NCBI GenBank assembly: GCA_947085325.1
Contig: CAMTVY010000015.1
Location: 1 to 64,000, forward strand
Reading direction: 5' to 3'
Length of the DNA stretch: 64,000 bases
Source: JAQBXX01 sp947085325
GTDB lineage: Bacteria; Pseudomonadota; Gammaproteobacteria; SURF-13
Shown here: piece by piece, positions 1-7,732 of the stretch
How the letters are laid out: each line of letters begins with the position of its first letter
Numbering within the stretch: the stretch's first letter is position 1
Translations under genes and position numbers: made by a program
The notes under the pieces: generated by a model
The model's input: the letters and a program-made list of their open reading frames with translations, nothing else
The model's database searches: none
Told to the model about the DNA's origin: nothing

Positions 1-7
1 TAAGAGC

Positions 8-1156
8 ATGCCCAACGCCATTCCCGCTGACTCCGTCGGCATAGTCACACCGCAGACGCTGCGTTTCAGCGAGCCGCTGGCGCTTGACTGCGGGCGCACG
101 CTCGACGAGTACGAACTCGTCTACGAAACCTATGGCGAGTTGAATGCCGCGCATTCCAATGGGATTCTGGTGTGTCACGCACTCTCCGGAGACCATCATG
201 CCGCGGGCTATCACTCGCCGGATGACAAAAAGCCGGGCTGGTGGGACAGTTGCATTGGCCCCGGCAAGCCGTTTGATACGCGGCGCTTTTTCGTAGTGGC
301 GCTGAATAATCTGGGCGGCTGCAAAGGTTCCACCGGCCCGGTGAGCGTGAATCCCGCCACCGGCAAGCCCTATGGCCCGGATTTTCCCATCGTCACAGTG
401 CGTGACTGGGTGAAGAGCCAGAAGCGTCTGGGCGATGCGATGGGCATCCGCCAGTGGGCCGCCGTGATCGGCGGCAGCCTTGGCGGCATGCAGGCCATGC
501 AGTGGGCCATCGACTACCCCGAGGGCTTGCGCCACGCGCTGGTGATCGCTGCCGCGCCCAAGCTCTCCGCCCAGAACATCGCCTTCAATGAAGTGGCGCG
601 TCAGGCCATCATGTCCGATCCCGATTTTCACGCCGGGCATTATTACGAGCATAACGTCGTGCCGCGCCGCGGTCTCATGCTCGCGCGCATGCTGGGCCAT
701 ATCACCTATCTTTCCGATGACGCCATGCGCGCCAAGTTCGGGCGCGAACTGCGCGAAGGAAAACTCAATTTTGGTTTCGACGTGGAGTTCCAGGTCGAGA
801 GTTATCTGCGCTATCAGGGACAGTCTTTTGTCGAGCGCTTCGACGCCAACACCTATCTTCTCATGACCAAGGTACTGGACTACTTTGATCCGGCGGCAGA
901 GTTCAATCACGACTTCTCGGCGGCGCTCAAGCCGGCGCAGGCAAAGTTTTTTGTGATCGCGTTCACCAGCGACTGGCGTTTTTCGCCCGCCCGCTCGCGC
1001 GAGATCGTGCGCGCCCTGCTCGACAACGATCATGAGGTGAGTTACGCCGAGATCACCTCGTCCGAAGGGCACGATGCGTTTCTCATCCCCGATGCGCACT
1101 ATCAGAGGCTGCTGCGCGCCTATCTCGAACGTGTCGCCAGAGAGGTGGGCGTGTAA
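8..1156 (+). CDS. metX: homoserine O-acyltransferase (MetX)
   Basis: Alpha/beta-hydrolase-fold acyltransferase that acylates the hydroxyl of homoserine from an acyl-CoA, the first committed step of methionine synthesis. The nucleophile elbow GGSLGG places the catalytic serine at residue 157. The other triad members fit Asp322 in FTSDWRF and His355 in EGHDAF. The product is 382 residues, full length for the family. The ATG is 8 nt into the window, right after a TAA that may end a preceding gene. MetX is paired here with MetW. In proteobacteria with this pair the donor is often succinyl-CoA rather than acetyl-CoA, but I cannot decide the donor from sequence. Confidence 0.95.
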   Translation: MPNAIPADSVGIVTPQTLRFSEPLALDCGRTLDEYELVYETYGELNAAHSNGILVCHALSGDHHAAGYHSPDDKKPGWWDSCIGPGKPFDTRRFFVVALNNLGGCKGSTGPVSVNPATGKPYGPDFPIVTVRDWVKSQKRLGDAMGIRQWAAVIGGSLGGMQAMQWAIDYPEGLRHALVIAAAPKLSAQNIAFNEVARQAIMSDPDFHAGHYYEHNVVPRRGLMLARMLGHITYLSDDAMRAKFGRELREGKLNFGFDVEFQVESYLRYQGQSFVERFDANTYLLMTKVLDYFDPAAEFNHDFSAALKPAQAKFFVIAFTSDWRFSPARSREIVRALLDNDHEVSYAEITSSEGHDAFLIPDAHYQRLLRAYLERVAREVGV

Positions 1157-1157
1157 T

Positions 1158-1298
1158 GGGCACCTCTAAAAACGCGTCTTTTGCTCCAATACTGCGTTGC
1201 AGCTTGTCTCCGCTGCTCACATACTGGCGTGTATGCTGCGCTGCTCGACGGCGCTGCGCCTTGTCTTGAAGCAAAATCCATCATTTTTAGAGGTACCC
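1158..1298 (+). repeat. 141-nt imperfect palindrome, family P1, copy 1
   Basis: This element fills the whole metX-metW gap: it starts 1 nt after the metX TAA and ends 2 nt before the metW ATG. Outer arms GGGCACCTCTAAAAA and TTTTTAGAGGTACCC are nearly complementary, and complementarity continues inward (TTTTGCTCCAA with TTGAAGCAAAA) to a centre near CACATACTGGCGTGTATG. A near-identical copy in the opposite orientation lies at 9496-9636 and a diverged one at 26246-26372. It carries no coding capacity. It looks like a non-autonomous, palindromic dispersed repeat. Confidence 0.85.
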
Positions 1299-1300
1299 AA

Positions 1301-1909
1301 ATGGCCCTGCGCCCGGATTTTGAAATCATCAGCGAATGGATCGCGCCCGGCAGCCGCGTGCTCGATCTCGGCTGCGGCGACGGCGCACTGCTGGCGTATC
1401 TGAATGCCACGCGCGGTGTGAGCAGTTACGGGCTGGAGATCGACGGCGCCAACATCATAAAATGCATCGAGGCGGGCGTGAACGTGATCCAGACCGACCT
1501 CGACGCCGGGCTGTCCGACTTCGACGCCGACTCGTTCGATTACGTGATTCTCTCGCAGACCCTGCAGGCGGTGTATTACCCCGACCGGCTACTGGATGAA
1601 ATGCTGCGCGTCGGACGCGAGGGCATCGTCACCTTCCCCAATTTCGGCCACTGGCAAAACCGCGTGCAGATTGCGCTCGGCGGGCACATGCCGGTATCGC
1701 GTAATCTGCCGAACGAGTGGTACAACACGCCCAACATTCACCTGTGCACGCTCAAGGATTTTGAAAACCTGTGCGCGAAAAAAGACATCGTGATCCTGCG
1801 GCGAAGCGTGGTGGATCAGGCGCACCGCACCAGCGTGGGAATGAAGCTGCTGCCAAATTTATTGGGCGAGATTGCGCTGTATCGTTTCCGGCGCGGGCGG
1901 AAAATCTAG
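1301..1909 (+). CDS. metW: methionine biosynthesis protein MetW
   Basis: Class I SAM-methyltransferase-fold protein of 202 residues, the usual partner of proteobacterial MetX. Family knowledge indicates that MetW is needed for full MetX activity in some proteobacteria. The glycine-rich SAM motif VLDLGCGDGALL lies at about residues 18-29. The reading frame is open upstream through the repeat, but homology begins at the ATG at 1301. That ATG has a good Shine-Dalgarno AGAGGT at 1289-1294, which is part of the repeat's right end. The gene is co-directional with metX and presumably co-transcribed through the palindrome. Confidence 0.93.
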   Translation: MALRPDFEIISEWIAPGSRVLDLGCGDGALLAYLNATRGVSSYGLEIDGANIIKCIEAGVNVIQTDLDAGLSDFDADSFDYVILSQTLQAVYYPDRLLDEMLRVGREGIVTFPNFGHWQNRVQIALGGHMPVSRNLPNEWYNTPNIHLCTLKDFENLCAKKDIVILRRSVVDQAHRTSVGMKLLPNLLGEIALYRFRRGRKI

Positions 1910-1918
1910 GCTGGTTGG

Positions 1919-1949
1919 AAAAAAACCCGGCGGCCGTCAGGCCGCCGGG
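1919..1949 (-). terminator. rho-independent terminator of the cytochrome-porin gene
   Basis: A perfect 10-bp GC stem, CCCGGCGGCC paired with GGCCGCCGGG around a GTCA loop, is followed on the minus strand by seven T residues (complement of the A run at 1919-1925). It sits 12 nt past the minus-strand stop at 1962. The plus strand lacks a T tract, so it should act mainly on the minus-strand gene. Confidence 0.88.
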
Positions 1950-1961
1950 TGCGAGCTCGGA

Positions 1962-3266
1962 CTAGAACGCCGCATCAATGCCGATCAAAACATAGCCTTC
2001 CTGGGTCTCATGCCCGACAAAGTCAGCGTCGTTATCCTTCTTCTGGAAATCCACCGTCGCCTCCATGACACCCTTCACGTTGCGCATGAAATAATACGAT
2101 GCAGTCGCGGTGAGGGCGTTCATGTTGATGCCCTCGAACACCGTGCCGGTGTTTTTGAAGTCGTTGGCGTTGTTGTAGTTGTAAAGCAGTGAGAACGCCC
2201 AGCGGTCATTGTAGATGTAATCCACACCCGCAAAACCGCCGTACCAGTTATAGGACTTGTCCGGATCCTGGTCCAGGAACTTGTCCCACTTGTTCCATAG
2301 CACCTGGCCGAACCAATACAGCTTGCCGTTATCGCCCGAGACATCCAGCCCCAGGGTGTACTTGTTGGTGTCGCGCGTGCCGGTGATCGTGCCCGCGCTG
2401 CCCGCCGCGATGCTCTTCTGCTTGCCCGCCAGACCGAACAGTCCCGCCCTGACCGGGCCGAGCTCGGTACCGAGGCGCCCGAACGCGGTTTTCTGACGGT
2501 CATTGTCAAACATCTTGTCCGGGCGGTCGAAGCCGGGGCTGTTGACATTGAAGCTTTGCTCTATGCCGCTGCCGTTCACTGCGCCGAGCGAAAGTGATAG
2601 CGGGCCCACGTCGCGGTCGAACAGGATACCGCGGTCATAGGTGATGCCCGCCATGCGATAGGCCATGAAGTCCTGCACGGTCATGCGCGTCTCGCGCGGG
2701 TACATCAGATCGGAAAGCTGAAACTGGCCGAGCATCGCGCCGATGCCGCTGCCGCCCAGATCGTCATGTCTGAACCAGGCATCCTCGATCACCGCCGTGC
2801 CGTTATCGCCCTTCTCGGCGAAGATGCCGTAGAAATAATAGGTGATGTGGTCCGACAGCGGCGCGCTGGAGAGCAGCTTGATGAGATACGGCGACTGGAA
2901 ATCGAAGCTGGCGTTGTTGCCTGTCGGCCCCGTGATGGGATCTATCTCCTCGCCCTGCCGGCCCGTCACGTAGGCCTGCGCGCGTAGCGCAAGCGGCGGA
3001 AACTTCGGCAGCGCCAGCATGTCATCGCCGATATCCGCCGTGGTGTCTTTCCAGCCGGGCAGACGGTAGTTGTCGCTGATGAATTGTTTGCCGAAGCTGT
3101 TCAACCTGGGAAAGGCCGCATGGCAGGTGACACAGGTCATATTATATTGTCGTGCGAATACCGGTATGGCGTGCGCATAAGATGTAAACAGGCAGAGTTG
3201 AAGAAGTAGCGCCATAACTCCCAGGGCGCGCCATTTTTGCGGTGAGTGAATGTATGACTGCGACAT
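1962..3266 (-). CDS. outer-membrane monoheme cytochrome-porin, Cyc2-like
   Basis: The 434-residue product has a signal peptide (hydrophobic core about residues 17-30, probable cleavage after AHA at 31-33), then one heme-binding CVTCH at 45-49 in the context FARQYNMTCVTCHAAFP. A long region rich in alternating aromatic and polar strands follows, ending in a C-terminal Phe (GIDAAF), as in outer-membrane beta-barrels. This order matches the fused cytochrome-porins typified by Cyc2, which move electrons across the outer membrane during Fe(II) oxidation. Many uncharacterised proteins share the FPRLNSFG segment, so the substrate is unknown. The start at 3266 has an AGGAGG Shine-Dalgarno at 3274-3279; a longer N-terminal reading lacks a signal-like start. 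The gene stands alone. Confidence 0.7.
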   Translation of the reverse strand: MSQSYIHSPQKWRALGVMALLLQLCLFTSYAHAIPVFARQYNMTCVTCHAAFPRLNSFGKQFISDNYRLPGWKDTTADIGDDMLALPKFPPLALRAQAYVTGRQGEEIDPITGPTGNNASFDFQSPYLIKLLSSAPLSDHITYYFYGIFAEKGDNGTAVIEDAWFRHDDLGGSGIGAMLGQFQLSDLMYPRETRMTVQDFMAYRMAGITYDRGILFDRDVGPLSLSLGAVNGSGIEQSFNVNSPGFDRPDKMFDNDRQKTAFGRLGTELGPVRAGLFGLAGKQKSIAAGSAGTITGTRDTNKYTLGLDVSGDNGKLYWFGQVLWNKWDKFLDQDPDKSYNWYGGFAGVDYIYNDRWAFSLLYNYNNANDFKNTGTVFEGINMNALTATASYYFMRNVKGVMEATVDFQKKDNDADFVGHETQEGYVLIGIDAAF

Positions 3267-3308
3267 GATGTGATCCTCCTTTGGGTGGATGAAACATGAT
3301 GTGATTCT

Positions 3309-3335
3309 GGCATGGCGCATGCTGCGTGCCATGCC
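3309..3335 (-). promoter_or_regulatory. candidate sigma-54 promoter inside an inverted repeat
   Basis: On the minus strand 3331-3317 reads TGGCACGCAGCATGC, with the invariant GG and GC separated by exactly 10 nt and only one mismatch in the -12 TTGC. A start site near 3305 would give a leader of about 40 nt to the cytochrome-porin ATG. The site lies within an inverted repeat, GGCATGGC (3309-3316) and GCCATGCC (3328-3335). The resemblance could therefore partly reflect an operator palindrome. Confidence 0.5.
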
Positions 3336-3447
3336 ATAACCAGTTTCATCCTAGCAGGTTCGGGAGGGGATGTGCTTTGACTTGGTTCAACGTGGCGAAA
3401 TAAGTAATGTTCGCGTAATGTTTCGCGGTGCGATGCGCAGCCGGGTG

Positions 3448-4707
3448 TCAAAGTGGTGCGTTATTGTTGTCGAGCCGTAGTATATGGGTCTTCATCTTCC
3501 ACAGCAGCCACAAGCCGGGCAGTGCAGCCAGCGTGGTGATAAAGAAAAATATTACCCAGCCCAGCGAATCGGCGAGCACGCCCGCAGGCGGCCCCAGATA
3601 CTGCCTGCCGAAGGCGGAGAAGGCGGAGAACAGCGCGAACTGCGTGGCGGTGTAGCGGTGATCGCACAGCGTCATCAGCAGCGCCACAAAGGCCGCCGTG
3701 CCCATGCCGCCGCTCACCTGTTCAAATACCACCGCGATGACCAGCATCGTGTAGCTTTTGCCTGCCCATGCGAGCAGCATGAAGCTCAGATTGGAAACCG
3801 CCTGCAATATCCCGAACAACATCAGGGCGCGATACAGGCCGAGCCGGGGCAGGATCGCGCCGCCGAACAGCGCGCCCACGATCAGCGCGAGCAGCCCCAG
3901 CCCCTTGTTCACTGCGCCGACGTCGGTCAGGGAAAAACCCACGCCGCGCAACAAAAAGGCGGTGCTCAAGGTGCCCGCGAAGGCATCGCCGAGCTTGTAC
4001 AACACGATCAGCAACAGCACCAGCAGTGCGCCGGAGAGCGTGTAGCGGGAGACAAACTCTTGCAGCGGCCCGGTCACGGCTTCCCGCAACGTACGCGGCG
4101 GTGTAACGGTGCCGTCCGGCTCCGGGCCGAACAGCGTCGCTCCGACGCCGATCATCATCAGCCCCGCCATAAAGAGATACGTGGTCTGCCAGCCGAGATG
4201 GTCGGCCATGATCAGCGCGCCCGCCCCCGACACCAGCATGGCGATGCGATAACCCAGCACCGACACCGCCGCGCCCACGCCGCGTTCGGCGGGGCGCAAC
4301 ACATCGGCACGGTAAGCGTCGAATACAATGTCCTGCGAGGCCGAGGCAAACGCCAGCATCAGGGCGAGGCTGGCGAGCGCCCACGGCGCGTGCTGCGGCG
4401 AGGAGACGCCCAGTGAGGTGATGAAGATCATCAGGCAAAGCTGGGTGGCGACCATCCAGCCGCGTCGCCGCCCAAGCCACGGCGGTACGAAGCGATCCAT
4501 CAGCGGCGCCCAGAGAAACTTGATCGTGTACGGCAGACCCACCAGCGTAAAGATGCCGATAGTCTTTAGATCTAAACCCTCAACCGTCATCCAGGCCTGC
4601 AAGGTGCCGCCGGAGAGCGCCAGCGGCAGCCCCGAGGCAAACCCGAGCAACAGCACCACGCCCACGCGCTGGTTGGTGAAGATCGTGAGGTAGTTTCTAA
4701 GGTGCAT
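3448..4707 (-). CDS. ampG: muropeptide MFS permease AmpG
   Basis: Major facilitator protein of 419 residues with about 12 hydrophobic segments. The N-terminal GFASGLPLALSGGTLQAWM stretch and the following KFLWAPLMDR are typical of AmpG. AmpG imports anhydro-muropeptides released from peptidoglycan into the cytoplasm for recycling and, in many gammaproteobacteria, for AmpR signalling. The start ATG overlaps the stop of the upstream exonuclease gene (TGATG), indicating translational coupling. Other small MFS transporters are possible but the N-terminal signature favours AmpG. Confidence 0.87.
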   Translation of the reverse strand: MHLRNYLTIFTNQRVGVVLLLGFASGLPLALSGGTLQAWMTVEGLDLKTIGIFTLVGLPYTIKFLWAPLMDRFVPPWLGRRRGWMVATQLCLMIFITSLGVSSPQHAPWALASLALMLAFASASQDIVFDAYRADVLRPAERGVGAAVSVLGYRIAMLVSGAGALIMADHLGWQTTYLFMAGLMMIGVGATLFGPEPDGTVTPPRTLREAVTGPLQEFVSRYTLSGALLVLLLIVLYKLGDAFAGTLSTAFLLRGVGFSLTDVGAVNKGLGLLALIVGALFGGAILPRLGLYRALMLFGILQAVSNLSFMLLAWAGKSYTMLVIAVVFEQVSGGMGTAAFVALLMTLCDHRYTATQFALFSAFSAFGRQYLGPPAGVLADSLGWVIFFFITTLAALPGLWLLWKMKTHILRLDNNNAPL

Positions 4708-5480
4708 CAGAGCGTGTAATTGTAATCCATCGTCAACGGAGCGTGATCGGAGAAGCGTTCCGCTTTATAAATAGAAGCGGCTTTAACTTTATCCGCAAGG
4801 CCCGGCGTGATGACGTGGTAATCAATGCGCCAACCTACGTTTTTAGCCCACGCCTGGCCGCGGTTCGACCACCACGTATATTGTTCCGGTTCCTGATTCA
4901 CCACACGGAACGCATCCACGAAACCGAGCTTGCCGAATAATTGATCCATCCATGCGCGTTCTTCGGGCAGGAAGCCGGAGTTCTTTTGGTTGCCGCGCCA
5001 GTTTTTGAGATCGATGTTTTTATGCGCGATGTTCCAGTCGCCGCAAATGATGTATTCGCGTTTGCTCTTGCGCATTTTTTTGAGCACCGGCACCAGGCGT
5101 TCGAGCATGTCGAATTTCACTGCCTGGCGTTCCGGGCCTGACGAGCCGGAAGGCAGATACAATGACACTACGCTCAGGTTTCCGAAACGCGCTTCGATGT
5201 AGCGCCCTTCGGCGTCGAAGTCCGGCCAGCCGAGGCCCATGATGACCTTGTCCGGCTTGCGTTTGCAGTAGAGCGCCACGCCGCTGTAGCCCTTTTTCAC
5301 CGCGTCGTGAAAATAGCTGTGGTAGCCGTCCGGGTGCAGCGCGCTGTCCGTCAGTTGGTGCTCCTGCGCCTTGGTCTCCTGCAGGCACACGACGTCGGGT
5401 TTTTGTTTCAGCATCCACGGGAAAAATCCCTTGGTGTTCGCCGAACGGATGCCGTTCATGTTGAGAGTGATGATGCGCAT
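4707..5480 (-). CDS. exodeoxyribonuclease III-family protein in the crc position
   Basis: Endonuclease/exonuclease/phosphatase-fold protein of 257 residues. Catalytic residues of exonuclease III are all present: Asn7, Glu35 (QETK), Asp148/Asn150 (GDWN) and Asp245-His246 (SDH). It is about the length of Pseudomonas Crc and shares its KNWR and ERAWMD segments and the neighbourhood of pyrE. Crc itself has lost GDxN and SDH, so this protein should be a working AP endonuclease/3' exonuclease rather than a catabolite-repression factor. It is the first gene of a two-gene unit with ampG. A second, more typical exonuclease III lies at 25478-26245. Confidence 0.85.
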   Translation of the reverse strand: MRIITLNMNGIRSANTKGFFPWMLKQKPDVVCLQETKAQEHQLTDSALHPDGYHSYFHDAVKKGYSGVALYCKRKPDKVIMGLGWPDFDAEGRYIEARFGNLSVVSLYLPSGSSGPERQAVKFDMLERLVPVLKKMRKSKREYIICGDWNIAHKNIDLKNWRGNQKNSGFLPEERAWMDQLFGKLGFVDAFRVVNQEPEQYTWWSNRGQAWAKNVGWRIDYHVITPGLADKVKAASIYKAERFSDHAPLTMDYNYTL

Positions 5481-5590
5481 GAGCGTAGCTGCGATGATAC
5501 ACTAGTTATTCGCTGGCCAATCAAGGCGGATGTACCATCACTATCGACTGCTTATCGTCGCCCCCAGCGCCTGTACTGTACAGGCAGGCG

Positions 5591-6880
5591 TTGCGTTACT
5601 GGCTCAAGCTCGGCTGCATCAGTTTTGGCGGGCCGGCCGGTCAAATCAGCCTGATGCATGAGGAGTTGGTGGAGCGTTCGCGCTGGATTTCGGAGCGACG
5701 CTTTCTGCACGCGCTCAACTACTGCATGGTGTTGCCCGGCCCGGAGGCGCAGCAACTGGCCACTTACATAGGCTGGCTCATGCACGGCGTCAAGGGCGGC
5801 ATCAGCGCCGGTGTGTTGTTCATAGCGCCCTCGCTCGTCCTGCTGGTGGCCTTGTCATGGGTATATATCGCCTACAGCGATGTGTCGCTGGTGGCGGGAA
5901 TTTTCTATGGCATCAAGCCCGCAGTCACGGCCATAGTTGCCTTCGCCGCCTATCGCATAGGAGCGCGAGTGTTGCACAACCGTGTGCTGTGGTTGATCGC
6001 GGTCAGCGCTTTTCTGACGCTGTTCGGGTTAGGCGTGCCGTTCCCCATGATTATTTTGGGCGCGGCGCTGGTCGGGTATCTGGGTGGGCGGATGGCGCCT
6101 GCGCTGTTTACTGCGCCACCGGCACATGCCAGCAACCATAGGGATTACGGTGCGGCCCTGATTGATGACCACACGCCGCTGCCCGCGCACGCCACGTTTA
6201 GCCGTACACGAGCGTGGCGGATTGTGGCGCTGGCGGCGATGATCTGGGCGGGGGTGATGGGCCTGCTGGTGGCGCAGTATGGCTGGCACGGTGTGTTGGC
6301 GCAGATGGGCTGGTTCTTCACCAAGGCAGCGTTGCTTACTTTCGGCGGTGCGTATGCTGTGTTGCCCTATGTGTATCAGGGCGCCGTGGAGCACTACCAG
6401 TGGTTGAGCGCGCCGCAGATGATAGACGGGCTTGCGCTGGGTGAAACCACGCCCGGACCTCTGATCATGGTGGTGGCGTTTGTCGGGTTTCTCGGCGCGT
6501 GGGGTGATGCGCTGTTGGGCGCGGACATGCTGCTGGTGGCCGGTATTATGGGCGCTGGGGTGGCGACCCTGTTTACCTTTCTGCCGTCGTTTGTGTTTAT
6601 TCTGCTCGGCGCGCCGCTGGTGGAGTCAACGCGGCACGCGATCGGACTGACGGCACCGCTCACGGCGATTACCGCTGCGGTGGTGGGTGTGGTGGCGAAT
6701 CTCGCCTTGTTCTTTGCCGGGCACGTGTTGTGGCCGCAAGGTTTTGGCGGCGCTTTCGATCTGTACGCGTTGCTGGTTGCGGTGGGCGCGTTTCTTGCCC
6801 TGTACCGGTACCGCATCGGGGTGGTTCCGGTGATACTCGCCTGCGGTACACTGGGCGCACTTCATTCTGTAGTCATATAA
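5591..6880 (+). CDS. chrA: chromate efflux transporter ChrA
   Basis: Long-chain CHR-family transporter with two homologous membrane halves. The first opens with KLGCISFGGPAGQI and the second with FFTKAALLTFGGAYAVLPY, the duplicated FGG motif of ChrA. The family exports chromate from the cytoplasm. The start is problematic: TTG at 5591 gives 429 residues, yet recognisable homology (YRQALRYWLKLG) begins about four residues earlier, and no ATG or GTG is in frame back to the stop at 5495. An ATG at 5530 is in another frame. The true start may be this TTG, another non-standard codon, or lost by frameshift. The gene lies between the divergent exonuclease gene and pyrE. Confidence 0.88.
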   Translation: MRYWLKLGCISFGGPAGQISLMHEELVERSRWISERRFLHALNYCMVLPGPEAQQLATYIGWLMHGVKGGISAGVLFIAPSLVLLVALSWVYIAYSDVSLVAGIFYGIKPAVTAIVAFAAYRIGARVLHNRVLWLIAVSAFLTLFGLGVPFPMIILGAALVGYLGGRMAPALFTAPPAHASNHRDYGAALIDDHTPLPAHATFSRTRAWRIVALAAMIWAGVMGLLVAQYGWHGVLAQMGWFFTKAALLTFGGAYAVLPYVYQGAVEHYQWLSAPQMIDGLALGETTPGPLIMVVAFVGFLGAWGDALLGADMLLVAGIMGAGVATLFTFLPSFVFILLGAPLVESTRHAIGLTAPLTAITAAVVGVVANLALFFAGHVLWPQGFGGAFDLYALLVAVGAFLALYRYRIGVVPVILACGTLGALHSVVI

Positions 6881-6899
6881 AAAGAGGCGGTTTCCGGAG

Positions 6900-7541
6900 A
6901 TGCAAGACTATCAACACGAATTTCTCGACTTTGCCCTGGACACCGGCGTGCTCAAGTTCGGTGAGTTCACGCTGAAGTCCGGACGCGTGAGTCCGTATTT
7001 TTTCAACAGCGGTCTGTTCAATACCGGCGCGAGCCTCGCCCGGCTTGGGCGCCATTACGCAGCGGCGCTGGTTCACGCCGGCGTGGAGTACGACATGCTG
7101 TACGGGCCGGCCTACAAGGGCATTCCGCTGGTGGCGACGGTGAGCATCGCGCTGGCCGACCATCACGGGCGTGACGTGCCTTATGCCTTCAACCGCAAAG
7201 AGGTGAAGCGCCACGGCGAAGGCGGTTTGATCGTCGGCGCGCCGCTCGCGGGGCGCGTGCTCATCGTGGACGACGTGATCAGCGCGGGCACCTCGGTGGG
7301 TGAGGCCGTCGCTATCATCAAGGATGCGGGCGCGCAGCCTGTGGGCGTGCTGATCGCGCTCGACCGCCAGGAGCGCGGCACAGGGGAGTTGTCCGCCGTG
7401 CAGGAGGTGAAAAACAATTACGGCATTCCGGTGGTGAGTATCGTCACGCTTGAGACGCTGTTGGGTTACGTGGAGCAACGAGCTGCGGTGCGGACGCATC
7501 TTGAGGCCATCCACAACTACCGCTCCCGCTACGGGGTTTGA
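6900..7541 (+). CDS. pyrE: orotate phosphoribosyltransferase
   Basis: Transfers phosphoribose from PRPP to orotate in de novo UMP synthesis. The 213-residue product has the PRPP-binding motif VLIVDDVISAGTS at about residues 120-132 and the N-terminal FTLKSGRVSPYFFN. The start at 6900 has CGGAG about 5 nt upstream. It follows chrA by 19 nt on the same strand. The crc-pyrE neighbourhood of pseudomonads is preserved apart from the inserted chrA. Confidence 0.97.
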   Translation: MQDYQHEFLDFALDTGVLKFGEFTLKSGRVSPYFFNSGLFNTGASLARLGRHYAAALVHAGVEYDMLYGPAYKGIPLVATVSIALADHHGRDVPYAFNRKEVKRHGEGGLIVGAPLAGRVLIVDDVISAGTSVGEAVAIIKDAGAQPVGVLIALDRQERGTGELSAVQEVKNNYGIPVVSIVTLETLLGYVEQRAAVRTHLEAIHNYRSRYGV

Positions 7542-7695
7542 GTCCGTGGGGTGTCCTTGGCGGGATTTGTGTGAAAAATGGTGAAATTGTAGTTAAAATA
7601 CGCTAAAATCGTCGAACAGGGTGAAAATATGCAGGATTTATGGGGTTTCCAAGGCGGGGGTGCTGAACCTATGGATGTATGTCTTGTCTTTCCTA

Positions 7696-7701
7696 TATAA
7701 T
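7696..7701 (+). promoter_or_regulatory. candidate -10 box for the desaturase gene
   Basis: The 191-nt gap between pyrE and the desaturase is AT-rich and contains a perfect TATAAT at 7696-7701. Transcription would start near 7708, with a GAGGAG ribosome site before the ATG at 7733. No convincing -35 element is visible at the expected spacing, and I see no pyrE terminator hairpin or small gene in the gap. Confidence 0.45.
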
Positions 7702-7732
7702 ATAACTATTAGTTCTCTGCGAGGAGCCGTTT

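Noticed and set aside
7542..7732. Riboswitch or tRNA in the pyrE-desaturase gap
   Set aside because: No cloverleaf or recognisable aptamer pattern is visible; only a -10 box and a ribosome site stand out.
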